Shown: positions 17,382-26,197, counted from the first letter of the stretch. The stretch is DNA of 64,000 bases from RGIG4608 sp045637205 (GCA_045637205.1 JAZTYY010000005.1:1-64000); one strand, 5' to 3'. Notes: a model not told the origin generated them from the sequence alone. Numbers and translations are program-made.

Positions 17382-18422
17382 TCACCCCGAAATCGACGCC
17401 AAATAGTGATCCGCGACTATGCTCTCGCGATTATGTCCGAGGGCGCGAGATGCTTCAAAAAGTGCCTTGCGGTCATATGATGTGCCTTTTAGATCCTTGC
17501 GACAATAATACGCGGAGCCCACGTCCCTGAAGCCCTTTAGCAATATTCTTTTGCCGTCTATTGTAGTGTAATAGTCCTCATTGCCTCTAATTAACTTTCT
17601 CCCGCTTTTTGACGTGTAGCTCTTGACTATCTCATTCTTGTATATGATTAATCTCTCATTCTTAAACTCATCGAGAGAGCGTTTGTAATCGTTGTATATG
17701 CGTGCTGCATATTCTCCCCTGTATGAGTGTATATCAGCATTTTCACTTGGGTTCGGGAATATCTTGTCCTCTCCTGACTTTTTACACAATTCAATTACAA
17801 ACTTAATCTCATTCTCATTACCAACGATAGGCGATATCCTTGTTCGTCCGCCCTTAGTGTTTTTTGTTATATGTAAAAAGTACTTTCCGTCTTTTTCTAT
17901 AAGATCATTTCCTCTTATTTGTGAAAGCTCTCCTCTGCGGAGTCCCGTGCATTTACAGAACATAATGAGATCAGCATTGTTCTTCTCACTAAAGTTTTTA
18001 TCTCTTTCTGCTGTTCCTCTGCTTCTTGTGATATTACTTCTTTTTCTTTGTGGAGTGGTAATATCAAAATCTCTTGTACTGCAACCGTAAAGCTTTGCCA
18101 AAGCGCACGCCTCAAGTTTTATCGTATATGGAGATTGCCCTCTGTCTATTTCTGCCTGTATCCATTTTTCAACGAACAGTCTGCACTCTTCAAGAGTACG
18201 TACCTTATGACCAATGCGCTCATCAGCGGGTTGCTCCTTGCACCACTTGACGAAATAGCAGCAGTGCTTCAAATATGCTTTATACGTGGACCACGAATAT
18301 ATTTTCTCCGTGTGAGCATTTTTCAGCTTGGCTGCATATTTGCTCTCACCTATAGCAAGCTTGGAGTTAAGGTTTTCTTTCACTTGCTCTGTTAATGATT
18401 TTCTCGGTTTATTGTGTCCCAT
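17382..18422 (-). CDS. int: Tyrosine recombinase (phage-type integrase)
   Basis: This 346-residue site-specific recombinase has an N-terminal SAM-like core-binding domain (about residues 40-125) and a C-terminal catalytic domain (about 150-346). All catalytic residues can be placed: Arg in CTGLRRGEL, Lys in NTKGGR, the H-x-x-R pair in HSYR, His in ALGHN and the nucleophile Tyr in ADHYL near the C-terminus. It therefore appears intact. AAAGGAGG directly precedes the ATG. It should integrate and excise the surrounding island. Tandem repeats and hairpins upstream of its start may be arm-type binding sites. No duplicated tRNA end was found. Confidence 0.9.
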   Translation of the reverse strand: MGHNKPRKSLTEQVKENLNSKLAIGESKYAAKLKNAHTEKIYSWSTYKAYLKHCCYFVKWCKEQPADERIGHKVRTLEECRLFVEKWIQAEIDRGQSPYTIKLEACALAKLYGCSTRDFDITTPQRKRSNITRSRGTAERDKNFSEKNNADLIMFCKCTGLRRGELSQIRGNDLIEKDGKYFLHITKNTKGGRTRISPIVGNENEIKFVIELCKKSGEDKIFPNPSENADIHSYRGEYAARIYNDYKRSLDEFKNERLIIYKNEIVKSYTSKSGRKLIRGNEDYYTTIDGKRILLKGFRDVGSAYYCRKDLKGTSYDRKALFEASRALGHNRESIVADHYLASISG

Positions 18423-18561
18423 ATTTACCTCCTTTCCTAAAATGACAATAGAAACCCGTAGGCACTTTTGAGTATATGTGCCCTCTATATGTATTAAATT
18501 ATCCGTTAAAGCTAAGCATCCCCACCTGAATTATAGATGCGGCAGGCCATCTGTTTAGTCA

Positions 18562-18681
18562 CCCAATTTGTCGACAATCGTCGTTTTAAGAACCGATCCG
18601 CAAGGGTTTCTTGATTTTTTGCCCAATTTTGCCGCGATTGTCGTATTAAGAATCAATCCGCAAGGGCATTTTTAGATTTTG
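18562..18681. repeat. Two tandem 60-bp imperfect repeats upstream of int
   Basis: Units 18562-18621 and 18622-18681 abut exactly. They share CCCAATTT at the start, GTCGT, TTAAGAA and an ATCCGCAAGGG block in the middle, and TTTTG at the end, with roughly a quarter to a third of positions differing. Position 140 bases before the integrase gene suggests integrase or excisionase arm sites, or iterons. No gene is present in 18423-19054. Confidence 0.7.
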
Positions 18682-18800
18682 GCGCGTTATTTTACAGCCA
18701 CGCGCCACGGCTGTTTGCGATTTTTCGAGGGGTCGCAAAACCCACAAAGATTTTCCCGTTTACTCGATTGTTTCACCACGAGTAACCGTAAAATCTCTCT
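18681..18800. other. Dense cluster of interlocking inverted repeats
   Basis: GGCGCG/CGCGCC (18681-18686 with 18701-18706) interlocks with ACAGCC/GGCTGT (18694-18699 with 18709-18714), the pattern of an H-type pseudoknot. It is followed by TTGCGA/TCGCAA (18715-18720 with 18733-18738) and an imperfect 18-base inverted repeat (18749-18766 with 18779-18795). It could be an element origin, an attachment region or a structured RNA. Confidence 0.55.
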
Positions 18801-19006
18801 TTTTTCTCTTTCATTTTGTTCTTTCAATTTCTCATTCTTTTGTTTCCTCCATTATTCTATCCGTATTTGCTTTCATAATTAAAGCGAAAGCGGTTTTTCT
18901 TTTACTCCAATATTGTATATAGCTTCTACTATATATGGTGCAATATGGCAGTGCTCCGTAAACGGAGAGAAATGAAAGAGTGATGAGGGAAGAAAAAAGA
19001 GAGCAA

Positions 19007-19045
19007 AAACCTCCCTCAGCACTTAAATGCTGAGGGAGGTTTTGC
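19007..19045 (-). terminator. Terminator downstream of the frameshifted gene
   Basis: A perfect 12-13-base stem (19008-19020 with 19029-19041, loop ACTTAAAT) is followed by a T-rich run on the minus strand, 10 bases past the frameshifted gene. Confidence 0.8.
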
Positions 19046-19054
19046 TGTACCCTA

Positions 19055-19439
19055 TTAATTTGGTTCTTCTGACTCATCGCAATCTCTGATCAAATAATAG
19101 TTCAAATTATCTGGATCATCATATCCTTCCCAATCGCCTTGAGCAAGGGAAAGAAAATCAGAATCAAAAAGAAGGAAAATCTACAATCGTTTACTCGATA
19201 TACTCGAGTCTTGCATGTGTGATCTTCTTCATAGAATCTTGCCATAAAAGATATGGCTTCCTTGACATTCTGAAAACTTTGCATAAAACCACTATCTTTC
19301 ATATCAAAGACAGCGTAAGAGTCCTCATTAAGATGAAGCTTTTTAATACATCTTCTGAAAACTCGGACAAAAACGTATCTCCGTTCCATTCTCGAGTAAG
19401 TATTACTCTATCCATAGAACTCAAATTCTTGCCATACAT
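19055..19439 (-). pseudogene. Small gene of unknown function interrupted by two frameshifts
   Basis: The start at 19439 follows an AGAGGT site. The frame reads about 33 codons to a run of five A, after which the sensible reading continues one base back (KKLHLNEDSYAVFDMK and onward). After about 60 more codons a run of five T requires another -1 shift, giving an acidic C-terminus (AQGDWEGYDDPDN, then ESEEPN) and a stop at 19055-19057. Reconstituted, it would be about 129 residues, soluble and acidic at the end. Both breaks sit in homopolymers, so they may be sequencing or assembly errors instead of real decay. I do not recognise the family. It lies 27 bases after the 34-residue gene and before a good terminator, as one transcription unit. 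Confidence 0.55.
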
Positions 19440-19466
19440 ATCTACCTCTAAATGATTATAGGGACA

Positions 19467-19571
19467 TTAAAGTAAAGTTCTGTCATCCTCTAAATTGAAC
19501 TGAGGCAAAGCTCCACAGCAAGGGCATACATTGGTTTTAATTTTAACCAATTTGATTTTTTTTGTATACAT
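19467..19571 (-). CDS. 34-residue basic peptide with CPCCG zinc-knuckle-like motif
   Basis: A strong AGGAGGT site 8 bases before the ATG marks a 34-codon frame. The product has a Lys-rich N-terminus (about residues 4-12) and a CPCCG motif at about 16-20, followed by an acidic tail. Such short half zinc ribbons occur in mobile-element genes, but I recognise no family. The next gene on the strand, frameshifted, begins 27 bases later. Confidence 0.5.
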   Translation of the reverse strand: MYTKKIKLVKIKTNVCPCCGALPQFNLEDDRTLL

Positions 19572-19938
19572 ATCTGTATACCTCCTATGTTATTTTTTGA
19601 GATATTATTTCGTTTTGTATTCTCCAACACTCAATAACTCTCCATTACTGTTATGCAAGATGAAAACTAAAATAAGATAACGAAATTCTAAAAAACGACT
19701 GTTTTTTGAAAAATTTTTATTTTTTCTTGATTTTATTTTGAAATTTAACATTTTTTGATGTGGAATATCGCCATATAATAACATCGGCTGGATTTTGTTT
19801 TAGGCATAACAGTATTCTAAAATTATGATAATATTTGACATTTTTTCAAAAAAATAACATAAATGGATAATTTAGTAATTATTTTATTAATCTTTTTCTA
19901 CAAAAACAAAATTATTATAAAAAAATTCATATTAGTTA
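19572..19938. other. AT-rich non-coding gap
   Basis: Very AT-rich sequence with T and A tracts separates the island from the AraC gene. I find no gene. It must hold the promoter for the minus-strand small genes, but no clear -35/-10 pair stands out. Confidence 0.5.
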
Positions 19939-19967
19939 TTGAATAATTGAAAAATTTGTGTTAGAAT
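19939..19967 (+). promoter_or_regulatory. Promoter of the AraC-type gene
   Basis: TTGAAT (19939-19944) and TAGAAT (19962-19967) are 17 bases apart. The predicted leader is very short (about 14 bases), and the ribosome-binding site lies at 19978-19982. Confidence 0.65.
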
Positions 19968-19987
19968 AGAGAAAAAGGAGGGATGAT

Positions 19988-20758
19988 ATGCAAAATTTTA
20001 TATTTTACAACTATAGCCGACTGAATTCGGAAGAAATCAAGCACGAAGCTCACACCCACAACTCCTTTGAATTGATTTTCGTTTATGAAGCAACGGGCAC
20101 CTATCACGTTGAGGACAAGTATTATCAGATTAATTCCTACGACCTCATTATCACCCGCCCCGGTGTCCATCACTTCATAGATCTTAAGGCAAACACGAAT
20201 TATGAAAGAATAAACATTCTTGTTGAATACAATAGCTCCCTTGCTTATCAGTTAAAAAAATACTGCAAACAGTTCGATATAATCAGCTGCAGAAACCTTG
20301 ATAATATCGTGAGTGCTTTCGACAGAATGAAGGAATATCACGACAATTTAAGCAGTGAGGATTTTTCTCTTCTTCTCAATTCTTTAATAATCGAGATTGC
20401 AGTAAACACTCAGTTTTTCACCAAAGATTACGCAAATACCCCCAAGAACATTTCTCCGACGATAAGCCAAGCACTTGACTATATCAATAAGCATCTGTTT
20501 GAAATAGAAAACGTTCAAGAGATAAGCTCTGCTCTATTCATTTCAAAAAACTATTTGATTGCACTTTTCAAAGAAACGCTTGAGATCACTCCTATGAAGT
20601 ATATCAACAACAAAAGATTGGTTATGGCGCAAAAGCGTCTTCTTAAAGGCGAAAAGCCAACCAAAATTTACGCGGAATGCGGTTTCAATAACTACGTAAC
20701 ATTTTATAAAGCATACACAAATTATTTTGGACATCCCCCGTCGGATGATATAAACTAA
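19988..20758 (+). CDS. AraC-family transcriptional regulator
   Basis: The 256-residue protein has an N-terminal cupin-type sensor (His-rich HEAHTHNSFEL, residues about 18-28; GVHHF about 59) and two C-terminal helix-turn-helix motifs (about 155-250) ending in the family-typical GFNNYVTFYKAYTNYFG. Such regulators bind a sugar and activate adjacent catabolic operons. It converges with the 29-kb amino-sugar locus, the only regulator in the neighbourhood, so it is the best candidate controller. GGAGGG lies 5-6 bases before the ATG. Confidence 0.88.
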   Translation: MQNFIFYNYSRLNSEEIKHEAHTHNSFELIFVYEATGTYHVEDKYYQINSYDLIITRPGVHHFIDLKANTNYERINILVEYNSSLAYQLKKYCKQFDIISCRNLDNIVSAFDRMKEYHDNLSSEDFSLLLNSLIIEIAVNTQFFTKDYANTPKNISPTISQALDYINKHLFEIENVQEISSALFISKNYLIALFKETLEITPMKYINNKRLVMAQKRLLKGEKPTKIYAECGFNNYVTFYKAYTNYFGHPPSDDIN

Positions 20759-20790
20759 AAAGGTCGGTTGTATTCAACCGACCTTTTTTA
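20757..20790. terminator. Bidirectional terminator between araC-type gene and msmK
   Basis: A perfect stem AGGTCGGTTG/CAACCGACCT (20761-20770 with 20775-20784, loop TATT) is extended by A/T runs on both sides. The same stem sequence recurs at 26301-26332. Confidence 0.92.
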
Positions 20791-20794
20791 ATAT

Positions 20795-21979
20795 TTACTT
20801 TCTGATGCTTATTTCAGTTTTCTTATCGAAGATATGTATAGCTTCTTCGTCAAGACCGAGGATAATCTCGCTCTTTCTTGCAGGGTTATTCTTAAGTTTT
20901 GCAGAAGCTACGATGCTTGTGGGGCTCTTTTCGATTGAACCGTCAGCCTCTTTATCAAGATTAGCATAGATGATTGTTTCGTTACCAAGAGCTTCAATCA
21001 CCTCAACTCTGGCAGTTACGCTCATATCGTTTTCAACATCAAGAACCTTAAGGTCACCGGGACGAATACCCATAACGATATCAAGACCTGAACCAATCTT
21101 CTTTTCATCAAAGTTAGCAAGCGCTTCCTTAGAGAGCTTGATTGTCTGGTTATTAGCAAACGTAATCTTACCGTCAGGAGTAATTCTACCGTCAAAGAAG
21201 TTCATTTGAGGTGTACCGATAAATCCTGCAACGAATGTGTTAATGGGATAATCGTAAAGTTCCTGAGGTGCACCAATCTGCTGTACAAAGCCGTCTTTCA
21301 TAACAACGATTCTTGTACCCATTGTCATAGCTTCAACCTGGTCGTGAGTTACGTAAATAAACGTTGCACCAAGCTGATCGTGAAGTTTGATAATTTCACT
21401 TCTCATAGCTGCTCTGAGCTTTGCGTCAAGGTTAGAAAGGGGTTCGTCAAGAAGGAATACCTTGGGATTTCTTACAATAGTTCTACCAAGCGCAACTCTC
21501 TGACGCTGACCACCTGAAAGCGCCTTGGGCTTTCTCTTAAGATATTCTTCAATAGCAAGAATCTTTGCAGCTCTTTGAACCTTTTCATCAATTTCCTTTT
21601 TGGTGTACTTTCTGAGCTGTCCTGTTACAGGGTCTTGGATTTTACGAAGCTTAAGACCGAATGCCATATTGTCATATACGGTCATATGGGGATAGAGCGC
21701 GTAGTTCTGGAATACCATCGCGATATCTCTGTCCTTGGGTGCTACGTCGTTAACGAGTGTATCATCGATCCAGATCTCACCGTCGGTGATCTCTTCAAGA
21801 CCTGCGATCATACGAAGTGTTGTTGACTTACCACATCCGGAGGGACCAACGAATACGATGAATTCCTTGTCCTGAATTTCCATGCAGAAATCAGAAACTG
21901 CGGGCTTTTGATTTTTTGCAGACTTTTTGTCTGCGTTGTCATAGATTTTGTACACGTGTTTAAGTGTTACTGTTGACAT
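20795..21979 (-). CDS. msmK: Sugar ABC transporter ATPase, MsmK/UgpC/MalK type
   Basis: This 394-residue cytoplasmic ATPase energises carbohydrate ABC importers. It contains Walker A GPSGCGKST (residues 45-53), a Q-loop FQNYALYPH, signature LSGGQRQRVA, Walker B VFLLDEPLSNLDAK, an H-loop VTHD and a C-terminal TOBE/MalK regulatory domain (about 240-394). In Firmicutes a single MsmK often powers several permeases whose operons lack an ATPase. It is probably the motor of the permease pair at 42733-44566 and perhaps others elsewhere. It is the last gene of the locus, 121 bases after the previous one, so it may have its own promoter. AAAAGGAG precedes the ATG. Confidence 0.94.
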   Translation of the reverse strand: MSTVTLKHVYKIYDNADKKSAKNQKPAVSDFCMEIQDKEFIVFVGPSGCGKSTTLRMIAGLEEITDGEIWIDDTLVNDVAPKDRDIAMVFQNYALYPHMTVYDNMAFGLKLRKIQDPVTGQLRKYTKKEIDEKVQRAAKILAIEEYLKRKPKALSGGQRQRVALGRTIVRNPKVFLLDEPLSNLDAKLRAAMRSEIIKLHDQLGATFIYVTHDQVEAMTMGTRIVVMKDGFVQQIGAPQELYDYPINTFVAGFIGTPQMNFFDGRITPDGKITFANNQTIKLSKEALANFDEKKIGSGLDIVMGIRPGDLKVLDVENDMSVTARVEVIEALGNETIIYANLDKEADGSIEKSPTSIVASAKLKNNPARKSEIILGLDEEAIHIFDKKTEISIRK

Positions 21980-22100
21980 ATTTTTCTCCTTTTGCGTTAC
22001 TTTTGGCCGCTATATTCGGTGGCATTAAAACAAAATTTGCCCCAGCGGTTTTCCTCAAACGCGGTTTATTTTGAATATATATAAATATATATTTCCTTAA

Positions 22101-22946
22101 TTAATAGGTGATCTTTCTTGTGAATATAATTTCACTATTCGGAGAAAGGTTGATCACGCCTTTTCTCTCTTTAAATTCCTTTATTTCATCAACATATGAC
22201 GGTAAGCATTGCCAAGGCTCAATGCAAAGCATTTTTGAACCATGTGGATGCCACAAAAGAAGATTTGAAAAGCCATCGAATGTAACTTCAACAACTTTTT
22301 TGCTTTTTTCTTTATGATAAAGTGCAACTCTTCTTGAGTTGATATTACCAAGAATAACGGTTGCTCCATTATCCGTAAATTCTTTCTCAAGTTCAAGAAT
22401 TTGACCTTCTCCATGACTGATATTTTGACCAGTTAATAAACCTTTTGAATCGTGTATCATAAAATCAAATTTTTCACTTTTTTCAAAAGCGACAAAATAT
22501 TTTTCTACAGCATCATCAAGAGCAAAACTTTCGTGTCCACCACAAGCAAAAGGCATATCCTTGCAATCGTGATTTACTACTGTATAGGAAATTTGATAAC
22601 CATTATCCAAAATTTCATATTTTACTCTAAATGAAAATTCAAAGGGATAGATAGGTCTTGTTCTCTCATTTGCAGAAAACTCAAATTCTATATTGTTTTC
22701 AGATTGAGAAATAACATTGAACTCTTCATTTCTACAGAAACCATGTCTGTGATATCCGAAATCAACTCCGTCATACACAAGTCTATTAAAACCTGCGAAT
22801 GGGAAAAGCAAAATTGCACATCCTGACCACTCACCTGTTTCGTTCTGCCAAGCGCGTTCACGTCCGTTATGTACTACGCTTCGCACCTCTGCACCGAGTG
22901 AATTGATTTTAACTTCGGTTTTATCGTTTCTAATCGTGTAAATCAT
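22101..22946 (-). CDS. Aldose-1-epimerase-like protein
   Basis: This 281-residue cytoplasmic galactose-mutarotase-fold protein (YeaD/LacX-like) is expected to interconvert anomers of a sugar or sugar phosphate. Features are an N-terminal VKINSLGAEVRSV segment, a catalytic-like His in HRHGFCR and GGHESFA, and a late Glu in IEPWQCLPS. The frame opens at 22994, but the start is placed at 22946, one base past the stop of the ROK gene (22948-22950), consistent with translational coupling. No strong ribosome-binding site is present otherwise. Its place after nagB-nagA-kinase suggests a role in amino-sugar metabolism. Confidence 0.78.
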   Translation of the reverse strand: MIYTIRNDKTEVKINSLGAEVRSVVHNGRERAWQNETGEWSGCAILLFPFAGFNRLVYDGVDFGYHRHGFCRNEEFNVISQSENNIEFEFSANERTRPIYPFEFSFRVKYEILDNGYQISYTVVNHDCKDMPFACGGHESFALDDAVEKYFVAFEKSEKFDFMIHDSKGLLTGQNISHGEGQILELEKEFTDNGATVILGNINSRRVALYHKEKSKKVVEVTFDGFSNLLLWHPHGSKMLCIEPWQCLPSYVDEIKEFKERKGVINLSPNSEIIFTRKITY

Positions 22947-22947
22947 A

Positions 22948-24324
22948 TTATCTAATCTTCGGCAAGCTTGCAGCCGCAACGGATTGTCCAACACGTCTTG
23001 CCTTTTCGTCAGGGATATTAAGAGTCATCTTCTTATCAAGTTCAGGGAACTCAAGTGCTATTACCTCTCTCGCTTTGTTTAAGAGGATTTCTCCACCCTC
23101 ACCACTTGTTACTCGTCCCATAATGAGAACGTGCTTAATATCGTAAAATTCAGCGTAGTAAGCAAGTGAATAGCCGAAGTATGCACCGATTGTTTCATAG
23201 ATTGCTTTTGCTCTCTCGTCGCCCTCTTTCATAAGGTTTTGAACCACCTTAAGCTTTTCTGCAGGAGAAAGGCTTTCGTCAAGCTCAATTCCTGCATAGG
23301 GGGCAAGTTTAATAACACCGTCCTGTGAGAAGTATTTAACTCCGCATCCGTAGTCGCCCGACCACTCGTCAACCATTGCGTCCTCGTTATAGTCAACGGG
23401 AGCGAATGCGAGTTCGTTAAGCCAACCTGTGATGTTTCCGTCCATATCAACGTATCCCGCCGCTTCGCTTGTACCCATAGCGATACCGAGGATTCCGTTA
23501 TCCTCAAGGCTCATAGCACCTGCAAGAGCGGTTACGTCACCGTCATTTGCAACTTCAATCGGGATATTTTCACCGATTTCTCTTGCAACGTCGATATACA
23601 TATTCTTAACTGTCTTTTCAAAGTCTTCATCATTAACCTTTAAGAAAAGTGATGCGACCATTATTTTATTGTCAATATAAACACCTGCGCTCGATACACC
23701 GATAGCATCAACTCTCGGCATATGTGACGCCGCAGTTTTCATTGCATTGAGTATTCCCTCATAGTGATAGCTGGGATCGCTATTGAGTTTAGGAAACCAA
23801 ACTACTTCCTCGGAATATACGGTTTCACCGTTTACAACTGCAGACACCTTTCTGTCCGATCCGCCTGCGTCAAATCCGATACGGCATCCGTCAAGGTGTT
23901 TACCAACGGGAGAAGCAGAGCTTTTTTCAACGGGAGCGTGTTCGAGGTCACAAACGATAACCTCAAACTTTTGCTCATATACTCTCTCCATAAAGCGAAC
24001 GTCGAAATCTCTTGTTCCACCATAGCAAAAAGTATTTTTGATATATTCGCCAACAACTTCGCTTCCTGCAACTGTGATCTTATAGCCACCCGCTACCCAC
24101 AAAAGAGTTTTTGCAATTCTATCGATAAACTTGCAGTTTTCTTCGTTGTGACCTGTGTTGTCTTTATATATTCTTGTTTTATAAACGTATGTATAGCCCT
24201 GATTTCTTTCTACTGCCACAATAATATCTTGTCCATCACTTGCAGTATTTTCTCTCATTTCTCTGCAAACGAGAGCCATGGGCATAAAGCCGCTATCAAG
24301 TTTTGCATTTACCTTAAGCTTCAT
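22948..24324 (-). CDS. ROK-fold sugar kinase-like protein with N-terminal extension
   Basis: In this 458-residue protein the ROK/hexokinase-type ATPase part begins only at about residue 148 (GFDAGGSDRK phosphate motif). It has an acidic catalytic-base region VANDGDVTALAG and a second phosphate loop AMGTSEAAG. The first ~145 residues form an extra domain of unknown role. The classical ROK zinc Cys cluster is not visible. It overlaps the nagA start by 11 bases, so it is in the operon. N-acetylhexosamine or hexosamine kinase is a reasonable guess; the substrate cannot be read from sequence. Confidence 0.68.
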   Translation of the reverse strand: MKLKVNAKLDSGFMPMALVCREMRENTASDGQDIIVAVERNQGYTYVYKTRIYKDNTGHNEENCKFIDRIAKTLLWVAGGYKITVAGSEVVGEYIKNTFCYGGTRDFDVRFMERVYEQKFEVIVCDLEHAPVEKSSASPVGKHLDGCRIGFDAGGSDRKVSAVVNGETVYSEEVVWFPKLNSDPSYHYEGILNAMKTAASHMPRVDAIGVSSAGVYIDNKIMVASLFLKVNDEDFEKTVKNMYIDVAREIGENIPIEVANDGDVTALAGAMSLEDNGILGIAMGTSEAAGYVDMDGNITGWLNELAFAPVDYNEDAMVDEWSGDYGCGVKYFSQDGVIKLAPYAGIELDESLSPAEKLKVVQNLMKEGDERAKAIYETIGAYFGYSLAYYAEFYDIKHVLIMGRVTSGEGGEILLNKAREVIALEFPELDKKMTLNIPDEKARRVGQSVAAASLPKIR

Positions 24325-25450
24325 ATCTTACAATGCCTCCGATGATAGTTTTCTTTACGTTAAATTCGTTATCAAGTATTACGATGTCCGCATCCTTGCC
24401 AACCTCAATAGAACCCTTTCTATCGGCAACACCGATAGTGGTTGCAGGGTTGAGAGTCGCGCAGTTTACACATTCGTAAAGCGGAATTGAGGAATTATTA
24501 TACACGTTCCAAACACCCTTATTGAGTTTAAGAACACTACCTGCGATTGTTCCGTCCTCAAGTTTGCAAAGGTTGTCCTTATAGATAATCTTTGCACCAC
24601 CGAGTGTATATTCGCCCTCGGGGAGTCCTCCTGCAGGAAGGCAGTCGGTGATAAAGCAAAGCTTTCTTCCCTTCATCTTGTAAACCATTTCATAGAGTGC
24701 AGGGTCAACGTGATATGTATCAACGATAAGCTCACAGCTCACGTCTGAATTAAGTGCCGCGCCAACAACACCTGGAGCACGATGTGTCATAGGAGTCATC
24801 GCGTTAAAGAGATGTGTTACGTGCTTAACGCCATTCTTTGTGCTTTCCATAGCAGTTTTATAATCTGCAGAGGTATGGCCCATAGAAACTACTACGTCGG
24901 TTTCGTCAGCCATTCTCTTGATTTCAAGGAAGTCCTTGTCCTCCTCGGGAGCAAGTGTGATGATTTTAATAATATCAGCATTTGCCTTCACAAAATCCGC
25001 ATTGGGTTTAAGTATGTATCTTTCGTCCTGTGCGCCCTTTTTAGATGCGGAGATGAAAGGCCCTTCCGCGTGAACGCCTAAGATGGTCGAGCCATAGTAT
25101 TCGCCGCTATTCTTTACCTCACGGCAAGCGTCAAGTGCGCCCTCTATTACTGACATATCAACGGTCATAGTAGTAGGCAAAAAGCCCGTAACACCATTCT
25201 CTACAAGTCCGCCTGCGATAGTTTTAATGCTATCAACATTAGCATCGCAGACGTCCTTACCGAGATAGCCGTGAATGTGCAGGTCGATGAATCCGGGGGT
25301 TACATATCCACCCTTGCAATCAATAATTTCAACACCTTCGGGGATTTCACTTTCGTCAACCATACCATCGATCTTATCACTCAAAAGAAGCGCTTTACCA
25401 TCTTCTATTCTATTTTCAAATATAATTATCCCATTTTTTATTGCAATCAT
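24314..25450 (-). CDS. nagA: N-acetylglucosamine-6-phosphate deacetylase (copy 1)
   Basis: This 378-residue amidohydrolase-superfamily enzyme removes acetate from GlcNAc-6-phosphate in the cytoplasm. It shows the metal motif HLHIHGY (about residues 58-64), HAEGPF with the catalytic-site Glu, MGHTSADY, VTHLFNAM and the general-acid Asp in ITDCLPAGG. Length is normal. The frame opens with TTG two codons earlier, but AGAGGG lies 7 bases before the ATG at 25450. Preceded by nagB (24-base gap) and overlapping the kinase downstream. A second NagA is at 47246-48409. Confidence 0.93.
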   Translation of the reverse strand: MIAIKNGIIIFENRIEDGKALLLSDKIDGMVDESEIPEGVEIIDCKGGYVTPGFIDLHIHGYLGKDVCDANVDSIKTIAGGLVENGVTGFLPTTMTVDMSVIEGALDACREVKNSGEYYGSTILGVHAEGPFISASKKGAQDERYILKPNADFVKANADIIKIITLAPEEDKDFLEIKRMADETDVVVSMGHTSADYKTAMESTKNGVKHVTHLFNAMTPMTHRAPGVVGAALNSDVSCELIVDTYHVDPALYEMVYKMKGRKLCFITDCLPAGGLPEGEYTLGGAKIIYKDNLCKLEDGTIAGSVLKLNKGVWNVYNNSSIPLYECVNCATLNPATTIGVADRKGSIEVGKDADIVILDNEFNVKKTIIGGIVRYEA

Positions 25451-25474
25451 AAACAAACCCTCTGTGTAATTCTA

Positions 25475-26197
25475 TTACAATAACTTTGCCGCCTTTTCAT
25501 CAATAATCACAGTGCAATTAGGATGATTTTGAAGAACACTTGCAGGACAAGCTTCAGTTACTTCACCTTTTATCATTTTATATACGGCCTCTGCTTTACC
25601 TTCTCCATTTGCAAGTACAAGGATGTGCTTTGCATTCATAATTTCGGAAATTCCCATTGTAATTGCCATTCTTGGAACCTCAGAAATATCATCAAAAAGT
25701 CTTGAGTTATCTTGAATAGTGCTTTCAGTAAGCTCCACAACGTGAGTTACGCTCTTAAATCGTGTTCCCGGCTCGTTAAAGCCGATGTGACCGTTACTGC
25801 CAATGCCAAGTATTTGAATATCTTGTTTGAGATTTTCAAGCTTGTCCATATATCGCACACACTCGGCATAAAGACCGTTCGGTTTGCCATTTGGAATGTT
25901 TACATTATTTTTGTCAACATCAATATGATTAAAAAGGTTATGGTTCATAAAGTAATTATAACTTTGCTCATGCTCGCCATCCAGTCCAACATATTCATCA
26001 AGGTTGACAGTAGTTATACCCTTAAATGAAACCTCACCATTTTCATATTTCTTTATTAATTTTTTATACAAGCCAATTGGTGTACTACCTGTAGCAAAAC
26101 CTATTATGGAATCAGGTTTAATTTTAACCTGCTCTGCTACTATTTCAGCGGCCGTTTGGCTCATTTCTTCGTAATCTTTAACTATAATTAATTTCAT
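25475..26197 (-). CDS. nagB: Glucosamine-6-phosphate deaminase
   Basis: This 240-residue cytoplasmic isomerase/deaminase converts glucosamine-6-phosphate to fructose-6-phosphate and ammonia. Family motifs are FATGSTPIGLY (about residues 34-44), NLDEYVGLDGEHEQSY (about 66-81) and GIGSNGHIGFNEPG (about 130-143) with catalytic His and Glu. It is the compact form, without the allosteric C-terminal extension of the enteric enzyme. It pairs with nagA immediately downstream. The ribosome-binding site is weak. Confidence 0.94.
   Translation of the reverse strand: MKLIIVKDYEEMSQTAAEIVAEQVKIKPDSIIGFATGSTPIGLYKKLIKKYENGEVSFKGITTVNLDEYVGLDGEHEQSYNYFMNHNLFNHIDVDKNNVNIPNGKPNGLYAECVRYMDKLENLKQDIQILGIGSNGHIGFNEPGTRFKSVTHVVELTESTIQDNSRLFDDISEVPRMAITMGISEIMNAKHILVLANGEGKAEAVYKMIKGEVTEACPASVLQNHPNCTVIIDEKAAKLL

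Noticed and set aside
18832..19077. 81-codon minus-strand frame
   Set aside because: It runs across the strong terminator hairpin at 19007-19045 and has no ribosome-binding site.
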